From: Microvirga aerophila
GTDB taxonomy: Bacteria > Pseudomonadota > Alphaproteobacteria > Rhizobiales > Beijerinckiaceae
Direction of reading: 5' to 3'
Length of the DNA stretch: 52,358 bases
Assembly: GCF_003332305.1 (NCBI RefSeq)
Contig: NZ_QOIO01000041.1
Coordinates: forward strand, 1 to 52,358
The notes under the pieces: generated by a model
Database searches by the model: none
What the model was told of the DNA's origin: nothing
Seen by the model: the letters and a program-made list of their open reading frames with translations, nothing else
Shown: positions 41,740 to 49,657 of the stretch, piece after piece
Layout of the letters: the number at the start of each line of letters is the position of its first letter
Position numbering within the stretch: the stretch's first letter is position 1
Position numbers and translations under genes: made by a program

Positions 41740-42851
41740 GACAGCTCTGTGCGGATGAAATCGGACAACCGCTGCAGTCCGACCTCAAGGTGCTCGGCCG
41801 GCGCTCCGATGCCGATCCTGATATGTTGGTCGAGCCCATAGACATCGCCAGGAAGCAGCATGATGCCGCGTTCCTCGCGCAGGCGATGAACCAGCTTCGT
41901 CGAATTGATCGGCATCGCGTAGCGCAGGAACGCCATGCCGCCGGCCTTGGGCGGCACGAACGAGAACAGGTCGATGTTTTGATCGACCCACCGCTGGAGG
42001 AGCGCCAGGTTCCCACGAAGGATCTGCTTGCTGCGAGAGAGGATTTCCCGCCGTTTCGCCGGCTGAATGGCGATCTCCGCAACGAACTCGCTCACAGCGC
42101 CTGTCGTGATCGACGTGTAATCCTTGCGCTGCCAGGACGTATAGATTTCCTGCACAGGCCCGACCAGCCAGCCGATGCGCAGGCCAGGAAGAGCCATGGC
42201 CTTCGACAAGCCGTTCGTGATGATGGCCTTCTCGTACAGGTCCGCGAAACTCGGAGGTTCGTCCGCGTCCAGCTCCGCTCCCTTGTAAACCTCGTCGGCG
42301 TGGAGGTAGATCCCATACTGGCGAGCGATCTCCACAAGGCCGTCCATGATGTCCCGTGACAGAATGCTGCCGGTCGGGTTGTTGGGATGGCAGATGGTCA
42401 TCATCTTCGTGCGGCTGGAAACGGCCTTCCGCACGTCGTCGAGATCCGGCGTCCAGCCCAGTTCCTCGCGTAGAAGAACCTCTTTAACCTCAACTCCGAT
42501 GGCGCGCGCCCAACCCCAGATCTGGAGATAATTGGGGACAAACACCACGAGTTCGTCGCCCGGCTCCAACAACGACATGACAAGAAGGAAATTCGCTTCG
42601 GCCGATCCGTTCGTCACCATCACATGATTGGCGGTGCGGCCCGGGTGAAGATTGGCGATTGCCTGCCGCAGTTCCACGCGGCCGTTCGTCCAGCCATAGC
42701 CGAGCTCCACATCGAGCACGGCATTCTGCTGCTCCGGGGTCAGAAGCTCCCTGAGGGAGTAGGGATGCACGCCGCTGTCGGAGAGATTGTACTCGACGGT
42801 GTTCTCATACAGCGATTGAATCCGCTCAAGGGTGAATTCTTCGATTTTCAT
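41736..42851 (-). CDS. Class I/II aminotransferase (paralogue 1)
   Basis: Predicted 371-residue PLP enzyme. The Schiff-base lysine is K217 (NGLSKAMALPGLRIGW), with HPNNPTG (N157) and ADEVY (D186, Y189) for cofactor binding. The second aminotransferase encoded at 43936-45051 aligns with it without gaps over at least the first 217 residues, including the lysine position, so they are paralogues of one subfamily. Start at 42851 (MKIEEFTLER) matches the start of the paralogue; an ATG at 42869 adds six residues. It overlaps the regulator gene by 4 bases. Its substrate is unknown; the neighbours suggest an amino or diamino acid. Confidence 0.88.
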   Translation of the reverse strand: MKIEEFTLERIQSLYENTVEYNLSDSGVHPYSLRELLTPEQQNAVLDVELGYGWTNGRVELRQAIANLHPGRTANHVMVTNGSAEANFLLVMSLLEPGDELVVFVPNYLQIWGWARAIGVEVKEVLLREELGWTPDLDDVRKAVSSRTKMMTICHPNNPTGSILSRDIMDGLVEIARQYGIYLHADEVYKGAELDADEPPSFADLYEKAIITNGLSKAMALPGLRIGWLVGPVQEIYTSWQRKDYTSITTGAVSEFVAEIAIQPAKRREILSRSKQILRGNLALLQRWVDQNIDLFSFVPPKAGGMAFLRYAMPINSTKLVHRLREERGIMLLPGDVYGLDQHIRIGIGAPAEHLEVGLQRLSDFIRTELS

Positions 42852-42906
42852 GGAAACCCCGACTGGCAAAAGGCCAGATCTTGTACCATCAGGAAACTAG
42901 ACGAAA

Positions 42907-42923
42907 AAGTCCAAATTGGACTT
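42907..42923. promoter_or_regulatory. 17-bp perfect palindrome, candidate operator
   Basis: AAGTCCAA-A-TTGGACTT is an exact inverted repeat in the 135-base divergent region between aminotransferase 1 and the binding-protein gene. It contains -35-like TTGGAC on both strands and partly overlaps TTGACG (42922-42927), a -35-like sequence for the plus strand. A dimeric repressor here would control both directions; the DauR-like protein is the obvious candidate. Confidence 0.65.
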
Positions 42924-42986
42924 GACGGTGCAAATTGTCTCCTGTCATGGTTTGCATTCATGGATACCCAAAGGGAAGCTCAGCAG

Positions 42987-43841
42987 ATGAAAAGGTTCGG
43001 CCATCTTGCATTCGCGGCAATCGGCATTGCGCTGGCACCCGCTCTGGTCCATGCCCAGGAGGGCAAGTGGAGCACGGTTCGAATTGCCACCGAGGGCGCT
43101 TACGTTCCTTGGAACTTCACCGGCGCGGGCGGCAAGCTCGAAGGGTTCGAGATCGATTTGGCCAACGACCTGTGCGGCCGCATGAAGGTGAAGTGCGAGA
43201 TCGTGGCTCAGGATTGGGACGGCATCATCCCGGCCCTGCAGGCCAAGAAGTACGACGCCATCATGGCCGGCATGAGCATCACCGACAAGCGCCTCGAGGT
43301 CATCGACTTCTCCCGCGCCTATGCGGATGCCGGAAACGGGGTGGTGGTCGAGAAGAATTCCGACGCCGAAAAGGCCCTGGGGCCGGTCGTGCGCGTCAAT
43401 CTCACCACCCAGGCTGCCGAAGCCCAGAAGGCTCTCGAAAAGGTCCGGACGGCGCTGAAGGGCAAGACCATCGGCGTGCAGGTCTCGTCAACGCACGGGA
43501 ACTTCGCCGACCAGTACCTGAAGGGTGCGGTGGATATCCGCGAGTATAAGACCACCGAGCAATATGATCTCGATCTCGTGGCTGGCCGGGTGGATGCGGT
43601 CCTCGGCGATGCCACGGCGCTGCAGGGCACCCTGAGCAAGCCGGAGTTCAAGGACTACGCCATCGCGGGTCCGAGCTTCTCGGGCGGCGTTCTCGGCAGG
43701 GGAGTCGGTGTCGGCATCCGCAAGGACGCCCAGGATCTCAAGGGTATGTTCGATACGGCAATCAGCGCTGCGATTTCCGACGGCACTGTGAAGCGCCTGT
43801 CCGAGAAATGGTTCAAGCTCGACGTGACCCCGCAAGGCTGA
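42987..43841 (+). CDS. Periplasmic amino-acid/opine-binding protein (NocT/OccT-like)
   Basis: Predicted 284-residue precursor with signal peptide (MKRFGHLAFAAIGIALAPA, cleavage after VHA-23). The mature protein is a type II periplasmic binding fold of the lysine/arginine/ornithine/opine cluster: VRIATEGAYVPWNFTGAGG, LEGFEIDLANDLC, QDWDGIIPALQAKKYDAIMAGMSIT and EKWFKLDV at the C-terminus. The pattern is close, from memory, to Agrobacterium NocT/OccT, which bind nopaline and octopine. The start at 42987 has AAGGGAAG upstream; in-frame sequence before it is unrelated. A strong terminator follows, and no permease or ATPase gene is adjacent, so it must share a transporter encoded elsewhere. Confidence 0.88.
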   Translation: MKRFGHLAFAAIGIALAPALVHAQEGKWSTVRIATEGAYVPWNFTGAGGKLEGFEIDLANDLCGRMKVKCEIVAQDWDGIIPALQAKKYDAIMAGMSITDKRLEVIDFSRAYADAGNGVVVEKNSDAEKALGPVVRVNLTTQAAEAQKALEKVRTALKGKTIGVQVSSTHGNFADQYLKGAVDIREYKTTEQYDLDLVAGRVDAVLGDATALQGTLSKPEFKDYAIAGPSFSGGVLGRGVGVGIRKDAQDLKGMFDTAISAAISDGTVKRLSEKWFKLDVTPQG

Positions 43842-43876
43842 TGCTGCGCCTCCATCCAAGGAGGCGAACTGATCAA

Positions 43877-43917
43877 GCGATGGGCTGCCTTGAGCGGCCC
43901 ATCGCGGTTTTTATTTT
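43877..43917 (+). terminator. Strong rho-independent terminator after the binding-protein gene
   Basis: GCGATGGGC (43877-43885) and GCCCATCGC (43897-43905) form a perfect 9-bp stem with an 11-nt loop, followed by GG and TTTTTATTTT. It is the clearest intrinsic terminator in the window. The next start codon lies only 18 bases beyond, so partial read-through probably feeds the downstream genes. Confidence 0.88.
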
Positions 43918-43935
43918 GTGAATCGGAGCGATCGG

Positions 43936-45051
43936 GTGCAGTTCGACACATTCCTCATGGAGCGGAACCAGACGCTGTTCGAAAACGGCGTTGAGATCAA
44001 TCTCACGGAAAGCGGTGTCCATCCCTGCACCATCGAGGAAATCCTGCCGCCGGACGACGCCCACGCCTTGCTGAGCCTTCCGCTCGGCTACGGCTGGACG
44101 GATGGGAGACCCAATCTCAGATCAGCCATCGCGAGTTGGTATCCGGGGGCGTCGCCCGCCAACGTGCTGGTGACCAACGGCTCGTCCGAGGCGACGATGA
44201 TCACCCTCATGGCGCTCGCCGACCCTGGCGACAAGGTCGTGTTCGCGGTCCCAAACTTCATGCAGGTGGATGGTCTCGGACGGGCGCTGGGAATGGATGT
44301 CCGTCGGCTTTCCTTAATGGAGGATCACGGATGGCAGGTCGATCCGGACGCGCTTCGAAATGCCGTATCCGGCGGCGTGAAGCTCATCTCGGTGACCAAT
44401 CCCGGTAACCCGACGGGAGCGGTCCTGTCGCGCAAGAGCCGCGAGGCGCTCATAGCCGCCGCGCAGGAAGTCGGCGCTTGGCTGTTGGTGGACGAGATCT
44501 ATCGCGGCGGCGAGATCGACGGGGCCGAGACGGAAACGTTCTACGGGGAGTATCCTCGGGTCATCATCACGAGCAGCCTGTCCAAATCCTTCGCCTGCCC
44601 GGGCCTTCGTCTCGGATGGATCGTCGCGCCGGAGGAGGTTGTCGAAAAGGCCGCCGAGCGGCAGGATTACACGACGATCGGCAGCGGCATCCTGAGCCAG
44701 GTTCTTGGCGCTTCCGTCATGGAGGAGAGGAACCGCGAGCGTATCCTGGCAAGGGGGAGGACATTGCTGCGCGAGAACGCGGACATTGTCGGGCGCTGGG
44801 TCGAGAAGCGGAACCGCTGGTCTTGGGAGCGTCCGGCGGCGGGCGGCATGGCTTTCCTGCGCTATGATTTCGACATGCCGTCGGAAAAGCTCTCGGAGGT
44901 TCTGAGGGAAGAGGAAAGCGTCTTCGTTGTCGCCGGAAGCTGGTTCGGCATCGAGAACCACATTCGTGTCGGGATCGGCGTGAAGACGGAGCAGCTTGTT
45001 GAGGGCTTAGCGCGGCTCGATCGATTCCTGTCCCGTCACGGGCTGGCTTGA
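43936..45051 (+). CDS. Class I/II aminotransferase (paralogue 2)
   Basis: Predicted 371-residue PLP enzyme, the same length as paralogue 1, with K217 (SSLSKSFACPGLRLGW), NPGNPTG and VDEIYRGGE. I chose GTG at 43936, with GGAG upstream, since its MQFDTFLMER start lines up with paralogue 1; GTG at 43918 is the alternative, adding six residues. It lies directly behind a terminator and is followed by the M20 peptidase gene after 20 bases, as first gene of a five-gene plus-strand run. Two paralogous aminotransferases in one locus suggest two different transamination steps, or substrates, in the pathway. Confidence 0.87.
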   Translation: MQFDTFLMERNQTLFENGVEINLTESGVHPCTIEEILPPDDAHALLSLPLGYGWTDGRPNLRSAIASWYPGASPANVLVTNGSSEATMITLMALADPGDKVVFAVPNFMQVDGLGRALGMDVRRLSLMEDHGWQVDPDALRNAVSGGVKLISVTNPGNPTGAVLSRKSREALIAAAQEVGAWLLVDEIYRGGEIDGAETETFYGEYPRVIITSSLSKSFACPGLRLGWIVAPEEVVEKAAERQDYTTIGSGILSQVLGASVMEERNRERILARGRTLLRENADIVGRWVEKRNRWSWERPAAGGMAFLRYDFDMPSEKLSEVLREEESVFVVAGSWFGIENHIRVGIGVKTEQLVEGLARLDRFLSRHGLA

Positions 45052-45071
45052 TCGGTCTTTCCGGAAGAACC

Positions 45072-46460
45072 ATGACGTCCCGAGATCATTTCCTGCGCGC
45101 AAAGGAAGACCTTCGGCGGCTCCTCGCCATTCCATCGGTGAGCGCCAGAGGCGAGAAGCTGTCGGAATGCGCGGATGCGGCTCGCGAATTGCTGGCCGAG
45201 GCCGGATTTCGGACCGAGCTTCATCCGGGTGAGGTGGGGCCCTTTGTGGTCGGGGAATGCGGCAGCGGTTCGCTGACGATCATGATCTACAACCATTACG
45301 ATGTGCAGCCCGAGGATCCTGTATCCTTGTGGCGCAGTCCTCCCTTCGAGCTGTCGGAGCGCGACGGTCGTTGGTATGGGCGCGGGGTTGCGGACGACAA
45401 GGGAGAGTTCGTCAGCAGGCTGGCCGGTTGGCGCATGTTCCGCCAGCGTCATCCGGGGCCTCTGCCGTTCAGGCTCATTTGGCTGGTCGATGGCGAGGAA
45501 GAGATCGGAAGTCCGTCCCTGGAAGGCTTCCTGAAGAAGCGCTTTGACGGCGAAAACGTCGAGGTCTGCTGGTGGGAATACGGCGAGATCGACTCCAACG
45601 GGCGGCCGATCATCTTGTGCGGCTTCAAGGGCGTTTTGGGGATCGAGCTTCGCTGCAAGGCCGCGAAAGCCGATCTTCATTCAAGTTTGGGCGCTGTTTT
45701 CGACAATGCGCTCTGGCGCCTCGCCGCGGCCACGGCGTCCCTCCGTGATCGCTCGGGTCGGGTAGCAATCGAGGGCTTTTACGATTCAGTCCGAGTGTCG
45801 ACGGACGAGGAAAACGACCTCGTGAAGGAGCCACCATTCTCGTTCGAGAGCCTGATGCAAGCGACTGGCGCGCAGCGCCCGCTGACGGGCGTCCACGAGA
45901 AAAATTTCTATCACGCGATGAATTTCGAGCCCTGCATGAACGTCAACGGCTTTTCCGGCGGCTATGCGGGCGAGGGGGTGAAGACGGTGCTGCCAGCCGA
46001 AGGCTTCGTGAAGATCGATTTCCGGCTCGTTCCCGATCAGGATCCTCAGCAGGTTGTCGGTTTCCTTCGCGCTCACCTGGACCGGCAAGGCTTCGAAGAC
46101 ATCGAAATCATCGTCCACGACGCGAACGTCAAGCCTGTCAGATCATCGGCCGAACACTGGTTCGTGCAATCCGCCAGAGAGCTGTTGCAGGCCCATTTCG
46201 GGCAGCAGGCGATCGTTCAGCCGAGCTCTCCCGCATCCGGCACGGCGCATCCGTTCGTCGAGCAGCTTGGCGCGGAAATCATCGGGGTCGGTCTCACCCA
46301 CCATGGTGCCATGCTCCACTCTCCAAATGAAAACATCATTCCCGAACAATTCGAGATGATGATCGAGTGCTCTGCGTCCATATTCGAAAGGCTGATGCAG
46401 ATCGCCGAGACGGGGTCCGGGAGGCGACATTCCAAATTCGAACGATCATCAGGCGCATGA
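45072..46460 (+). CDS. M20-family metallopeptidase/deacylase
   Basis: Predicted 462-residue cytosolic zinc hydrolase of the M20 family (ArgE/DapE/carnosinase-like dipeptidases). Metal and catalytic residues are visible: H75 and D77 (YNHYDVQP), D108 (GVADDKGE), E143-E144 (DGEEEIGS), and a C-terminal histidine in THHGAMLHSPNE. Length and the HYDVQPEDP and ADDKG sequences match the dipeptidase subgroup, though N-acyl amino acid hydrolysis is also common. The start at 45072 has GGAAGAA upstream. In the pathway it could release an amino acid from an N-acyl, peptide or conjugate precursor, a step taken by DoeA/EutD (M24) in ectoine degradation. That substitution is inference. Confidence 0.87.
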   Translation: MTSRDHFLRAKEDLRRLLAIPSVSARGEKLSECADAARELLAEAGFRTELHPGEVGPFVVGECGSGSLTIMIYNHYDVQPEDPVSLWRSPPFELSERDGRWYGRGVADDKGEFVSRLAGWRMFRQRHPGPLPFRLIWLVDGEEEIGSPSLEGFLKKRFDGENVEVCWWEYGEIDSNGRPIILCGFKGVLGIELRCKAAKADLHSSLGAVFDNALWRLAAATASLRDRSGRVAIEGFYDSVRVSTDEENDLVKEPPFSFESLMQATGAQRPLTGVHEKNFYHAMNFEPCMNVNGFSGGYAGEGVKTVLPAEGFVKIDFRLVPDQDPQQVVGFLRAHLDRQGFEDIEIIVHDANVKPVRSSAEHWFVQSARELLQAHFGQQAIVQPSSPASGTAHPFVEQLGAEIIGVGLTHHGAMLHSPNENIIPEQFEMMIECSASIFERLMQIAETGSGRRHSKFERSSGA

Positions 46461-46528
46461 CGGTCGTGAAGATTTCCTGTTCTACCACGTTCCAATATTT
46501 CTCGATTCCTGAAGACGGACTCGTCACT

Positions 46529-47491
46529 ATGAACAACAGCGTTCTTGAATCCGCCGCCCGTTCCGTTCAGGCCCGCCGGCGCATTCGTGACTATATCTAT
46601 CAGACGCCGCTGCTGCCTTCCCGCCAGACCGGCGGCGATCATGGGTCGTCGGTGTTCTTCAAGGCTGAAAACTTTCAGCTCACCGGTTCGTTCAAGATCC
46701 GTGGCGCAGCCAGCAAGATGACCTCGCTCGGCATTGACCGGGGCGTCATCACTGCGTCGTCGGGAAATCACGGCATCGGCTCCGCGCAGGCCGCGGCATT
46801 GATCGGCCAGAAATTGACCGTCGTGCTGCCGGAATCCGTCTCGCAGGCGAAGCTGCAAAGGATCCGCTCCTTCAACGTGGACGTGATCCTCCACGGGGCC
46901 GAGAGCGGGCTCGCGGAACTACATGCCCAGAAGGAAGCAGCCGCCCGTGGCCTGGTTTATGTCTCTCCCTACAACGATCCCGAAATCGTGGCAGGGCAGG
47001 GCACCATCGGGCTCGAGATGCTCGAACAGGCGGACAAGATCGACAACGTGTTCATCTCCATGGGCGGCGGCGGTCTGATCAGCGGAATCGGCTCCGTGCT
47101 CAAATGCTTCAGCCCCAACACGCGGGTATTCGGCGTATCGGCACAGAATTCGGCAGCTCTCGCGGCATCCATGGTAGCGGGCCGCATCGTCGAAACCGAG
47201 CACCTCGACACGCTTGCCGATGGGGTAGCCGGGGGCGTGGACGAAGACAGCATGACCCTACCCCTCGCGCTTTCGGTCATCGACGAGGTCGTCACCTGTA
47301 CGGAACTGGAAATCGCCGGCGCGCTGAAGGATCTCGCGTTCAAGGAGAACCAGCTGGTCGAGGGTGCGGCGGCCCTTGCGCTTGCCGGCTTCTACAAGGT
47401 CGCGGATCGCTGCCGCGGCCAGAACAACATGGTCGTGCTCTGCGGCGCTAATTTCGATCACACCAAGATCATGGCGGTTGTGAACGGCTAA
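46529..47491 (+). CDS. Threonine dehydratase-like PLP enzyme (EutB-like)
   Basis: Predicted 320-residue fold-type II PLP enzyme. The lysine is K56 in LTGSFKIRGA, SSGNHGIGSAQ follows, and GGGGLISGIG binds the PLP phosphate. It resembles catabolic threonine dehydratase and serine racemase, and the EutB enzyme of hydroxyectoine use, which lies beside the same partner genes (eutC, eutE/doeB) in other bacteria. It has no C-terminal regulatory ACT domain. The start at 46529 is the best fit; an ATG at 46457 overlapping the upstream stop is possible. Deamination of a hydroxy- or diamino-acid is the probable reaction. Confidence 0.82.
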   Translation: MNNSVLESAARSVQARRRIRDYIYQTPLLPSRQTGGDHGSSVFFKAENFQLTGSFKIRGAASKMTSLGIDRGVITASSGNHGIGSAQAAALIGQKLTVVLPESVSQAKLQRIRSFNVDVILHGAESGLAELHAQKEAAARGLVYVSPYNDPEIVAGQGTIGLEMLEQADKIDNVFISMGGGGLISGIGSVLKCFSPNTRVFGVSAQNSAALAASMVAGRIVETEHLDTLADGVAGGVDEDSMTLPLALSVIDEVVTCTELEIAGALKDLAFKENQLVEGAAALALAGFYKVADRCRGQNNMVVLCGANFDHTKIMAVVNG

Positions 47492-47526
47492 GCCCTGTCC
47501 ATCTTCTGACCAAGGCGCTGACGATT

Positions 47527-48522
47527 ATGGCAACCCTAAACATCGATTGGAACTTGAAAGGCCGACAGGCCTCCTACATCCAAGTTCCGAGTTCCACCAA
47601 TATAAGCGCCTGGCAGAACCTGCGCGTCTCAGTCTTCGTCTTGAAGAACGGCGTCGGCCCGACGACGCTGCTTCTCGGAGGGAGCCATGGGGACGAGTAC
47701 GAGGGGCCGATTGCTCTCTCGAAATTCGTTCATTCGGTCGATTTGGGCGAAGTCAAGGGAACGTTGATCGTCATCCCGGCCATCAATCTGCCGGCCGTGC
47801 TGGCCGGGACACGCTTATCCCCGCTCGATGGACGCAATCTCAATCGGGAATTTCCGGGCGCGCAGCACGGATCCGTGACCCAGCGGATCGCGCATTTCAT
47901 CACCACGGAACTCGTGCCACGAGCCGACAACGTGATCGATCTTCACTCTGGCGGGCGGTCCCTCCGGTTTCAGCTCTGCACTTTCCTTCATGAACAGCCG
48001 GAGCGCGAACGCACCTTGAGCTTCCTTGCGGCCGCGGAGGCATTCGCCGCGCCGCTGACGGTGGTGATTCGCGAGCCGCATGCGGACGTCATGCTCGACG
48101 ACGTCGTGGAGAAATCGGGAAAGCTGATGCTCTCCAGCGAACTCGGCGGAAGCGGCATCGTCACGCCTGAATCCGTCCGCGTCAGCTATGATGGCTTGCT
48201 GCGCGTTCTGCGCCATCTGGGCAATCTCACGGCTCCCGATACGGTTGCTGGCCGGGATCGTCCCTCGCGCATCGTCTCGGTGCCGGGGCCCGATTACTAT
48301 GTCCACGCGGACGACACCGCCCTGTTCGAGCCGATTGTGGAACTTGGATCTTCGGTCGAGCGGGGAACCGTGATCGGATACATGCACGCGATCGACCGGG
48401 TCGAGAGAGCGCCTATACCCGTCCCGTCCCCTCAATCAGGGCTGCTGCTCTGTTTGCATGGCCAGGGACTTGTCCATCGCAACGACACACTGGTTGTTAT
48501 CGCGACGGATTACATCCCGTGA
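47527..48522 (+). CDS. Aspartoacylase/succinylglutamate desuccinylase-family deacylase (DoeB/EutE-like)
   Basis: Predicted 331-residue zinc deacylase of the AstE/AspA family. Zinc ligands are H54 and E57 (GGSHGDEYEGP) and H140 (VIDLHSGG). LNREFPG (about 105-111) binds the substrate carboxylate, and SSELGGSG carries the probable catalytic glutamate. These segments match DoeB/EutE, N-alpha-acetyl-L-2,4-diaminobutyrate deacetylase of ectoine degradation. The extra C-terminal half (about residues 235-331) is a biotinyl-like or beta-rich extension common in the AstE family. It lies 35 bases after the EutB-like gene. N-acyl diaminobutyrate or a similar N-acyl diamino acid is the likely substrate. 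Confidence 0.85.
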   Translation: MATLNIDWNLKGRQASYIQVPSSTNISAWQNLRVSVFVLKNGVGPTTLLLGGSHGDEYEGPIALSKFVHSVDLGEVKGTLIVIPAINLPAVLAGTRLSPLDGRNLNREFPGAQHGSVTQRIAHFITTELVPRADNVIDLHSGGRSLRFQLCTFLHEQPERERTLSFLAAAEAFAAPLTVVIREPHADVMLDDVVEKSGKLMLSSELGGSGIVTPESVRVSYDGLLRVLRHLGNLTAPDTVAGRDRPSRIVSVPGPDYYVHADDTALFEPIVELGSSVERGTVIGYMHAIDRVERAPIPVPSPQSGLLLCLHGQGLVHRNDTLVVIATDYIP

Positions 48523-48570
48523 CGGCATCGCCGTTTCCAACCTCCACCAAGTCCAGATCGGAATAAGATT

Positions 48571-49521
48571 GTGACCACGACGATCCTAGACATTCAACAA
48601 ATCGAGCAGCGCCTTCAAGGGCTTGATCTGGTCAGGTTGATGGAGGACGCGTTCGCGGCCTTTTCCCGGCGCGAGGCGGTTGTGCCGGTTCCCGGGGAAC
48701 TGCTTTTTCAGGATCCTCCTGGCGAGGTCCATATCAAGTCTGGCTACTTCACCAGGGGCGACACATACGTCATCAAGATCGCATCCGGGTTCTGGAACAA
48801 CCCAGCTAAAGGCCTCAGCAGCAGCGACGGGCTCCTGCTCGTGTTCAAAAAGGACACCGGGGAACTTGCGGCCGTGCTCAACGACCGGGGGCGCCTGACC
48901 GACCTTAGAACCGCTGCTGCGGGAGCTGTCGCGGCCAAGCACCTCGCCCCTGCGGATGTGGACACAATTGGAGTGATCGGAACGGGCATACAGGCGGACC
49001 TTCAGGTTCAATTGCTGCAAGATGTCCGCCCGTGCCGCAACATTGTCGTTTGGGGCCGCAATGAGGATCATGTGGCGGCCTATGCGCGCCGCATGGAAGG
49101 AAAGGGCTTCAGGGTCCAAGTCGCGCAGTCGCCTTCCGAAGTTGCCGAACGTAGCCGGCTGATCATCACCGCAACCGCGAGCTCGACCCCGCTTCTTCAA
49201 TGGGCGGATATCCGGCCGGGCACTCACATCACGGCCATCGGCGCCGACAGCGCCGACAAGCAGGAGCTGCATGAGGAGATCATTCACAACGCGGATCTGG
49301 TGGTGACGGACAGCCGGAGCCAAGCCGCGTCCCGGGGGGAACTCGGACATGCTTTCGCAAACGACGCGTCCGCCATCGATCAAGTGGCCGAGATTGGTGA
49401 AATCGTGTCTGGCGCTGCAAGAGCCCGATCTGCAGCACATGAGGTGACCGTGGCAACATTCTCGGGCCTTGCCGTCCAGGACATAGCAATCGCCTCGGCG
49501 GTTTTGGGGCAAAGAGGTTAG
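48571..49521 (+). CDS. Ornithine cyclodeaminase/mu-crystallin-family protein (EutC-like)
   Basis: Predicted 316-residue NAD(P)-dependent enzyme. The conserved lysine K69 (YVIKIASGF) and the Rossmann motif GVIGTGIQADLQV (about 134-146) are typical, as is DSRSQAASRGEL near the active site. Family members include ornithine cyclodeaminase, ketimine reductases, DauB (L-arginine dehydrogenase partner to DauA) and EutC of hydroxyectoine use. The gene follows the DoeB-like gene by 48 bases and begins with GTG at 48571. It might reduce or oxidise an imine of the diamino-acid intermediate. The match to EutC rests mainly on neighbours. Confidence 0.84.
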   Translation: MTTTILDIQQIEQRLQGLDLVRLMEDAFAAFSRREAVVPVPGELLFQDPPGEVHIKSGYFTRGDTYVIKIASGFWNNPAKGLSSSDGLLLVFKKDTGELAAVLNDRGRLTDLRTAAAGAVAAKHLAPADVDTIGVIGTGIQADLQVQLLQDVRPCRNIVVWGRNEDHVAAYARRMEGKGFRVQVAQSPSEVAERSRLIITATASSTPLLQWADIRPGTHITAIGADSADKQELHEEIIHNADLVVTDSRSQAASRGELGHAFANDASAIDQVAEIGEIVSGAARARSAAHEVTVATFSGLAVQDIAIASAVLGQRG

Positions 49522-49657
49522 ACCGGAGAACCAGCGCCCCCTGCCGGATCAGCGCTGCGATCGAAGGTCAAATGATCTGTCACCCTGGGCAGAACCTGCC
49601 GGGGAGGGGATACCGTCTTCATTGTTATTGGCCCCGCTCGTTCCTATCTCAAGGGCG

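Noticed and set aside
43936..49521. Calling the locus an ectoine/hydroxyectoine utilisation operon
   Set aside because: DoeA/EutD, EutA and the ectoine transporter are missing, and the M20 peptidase and NocT-like receptor are not part of described ectoine loci.
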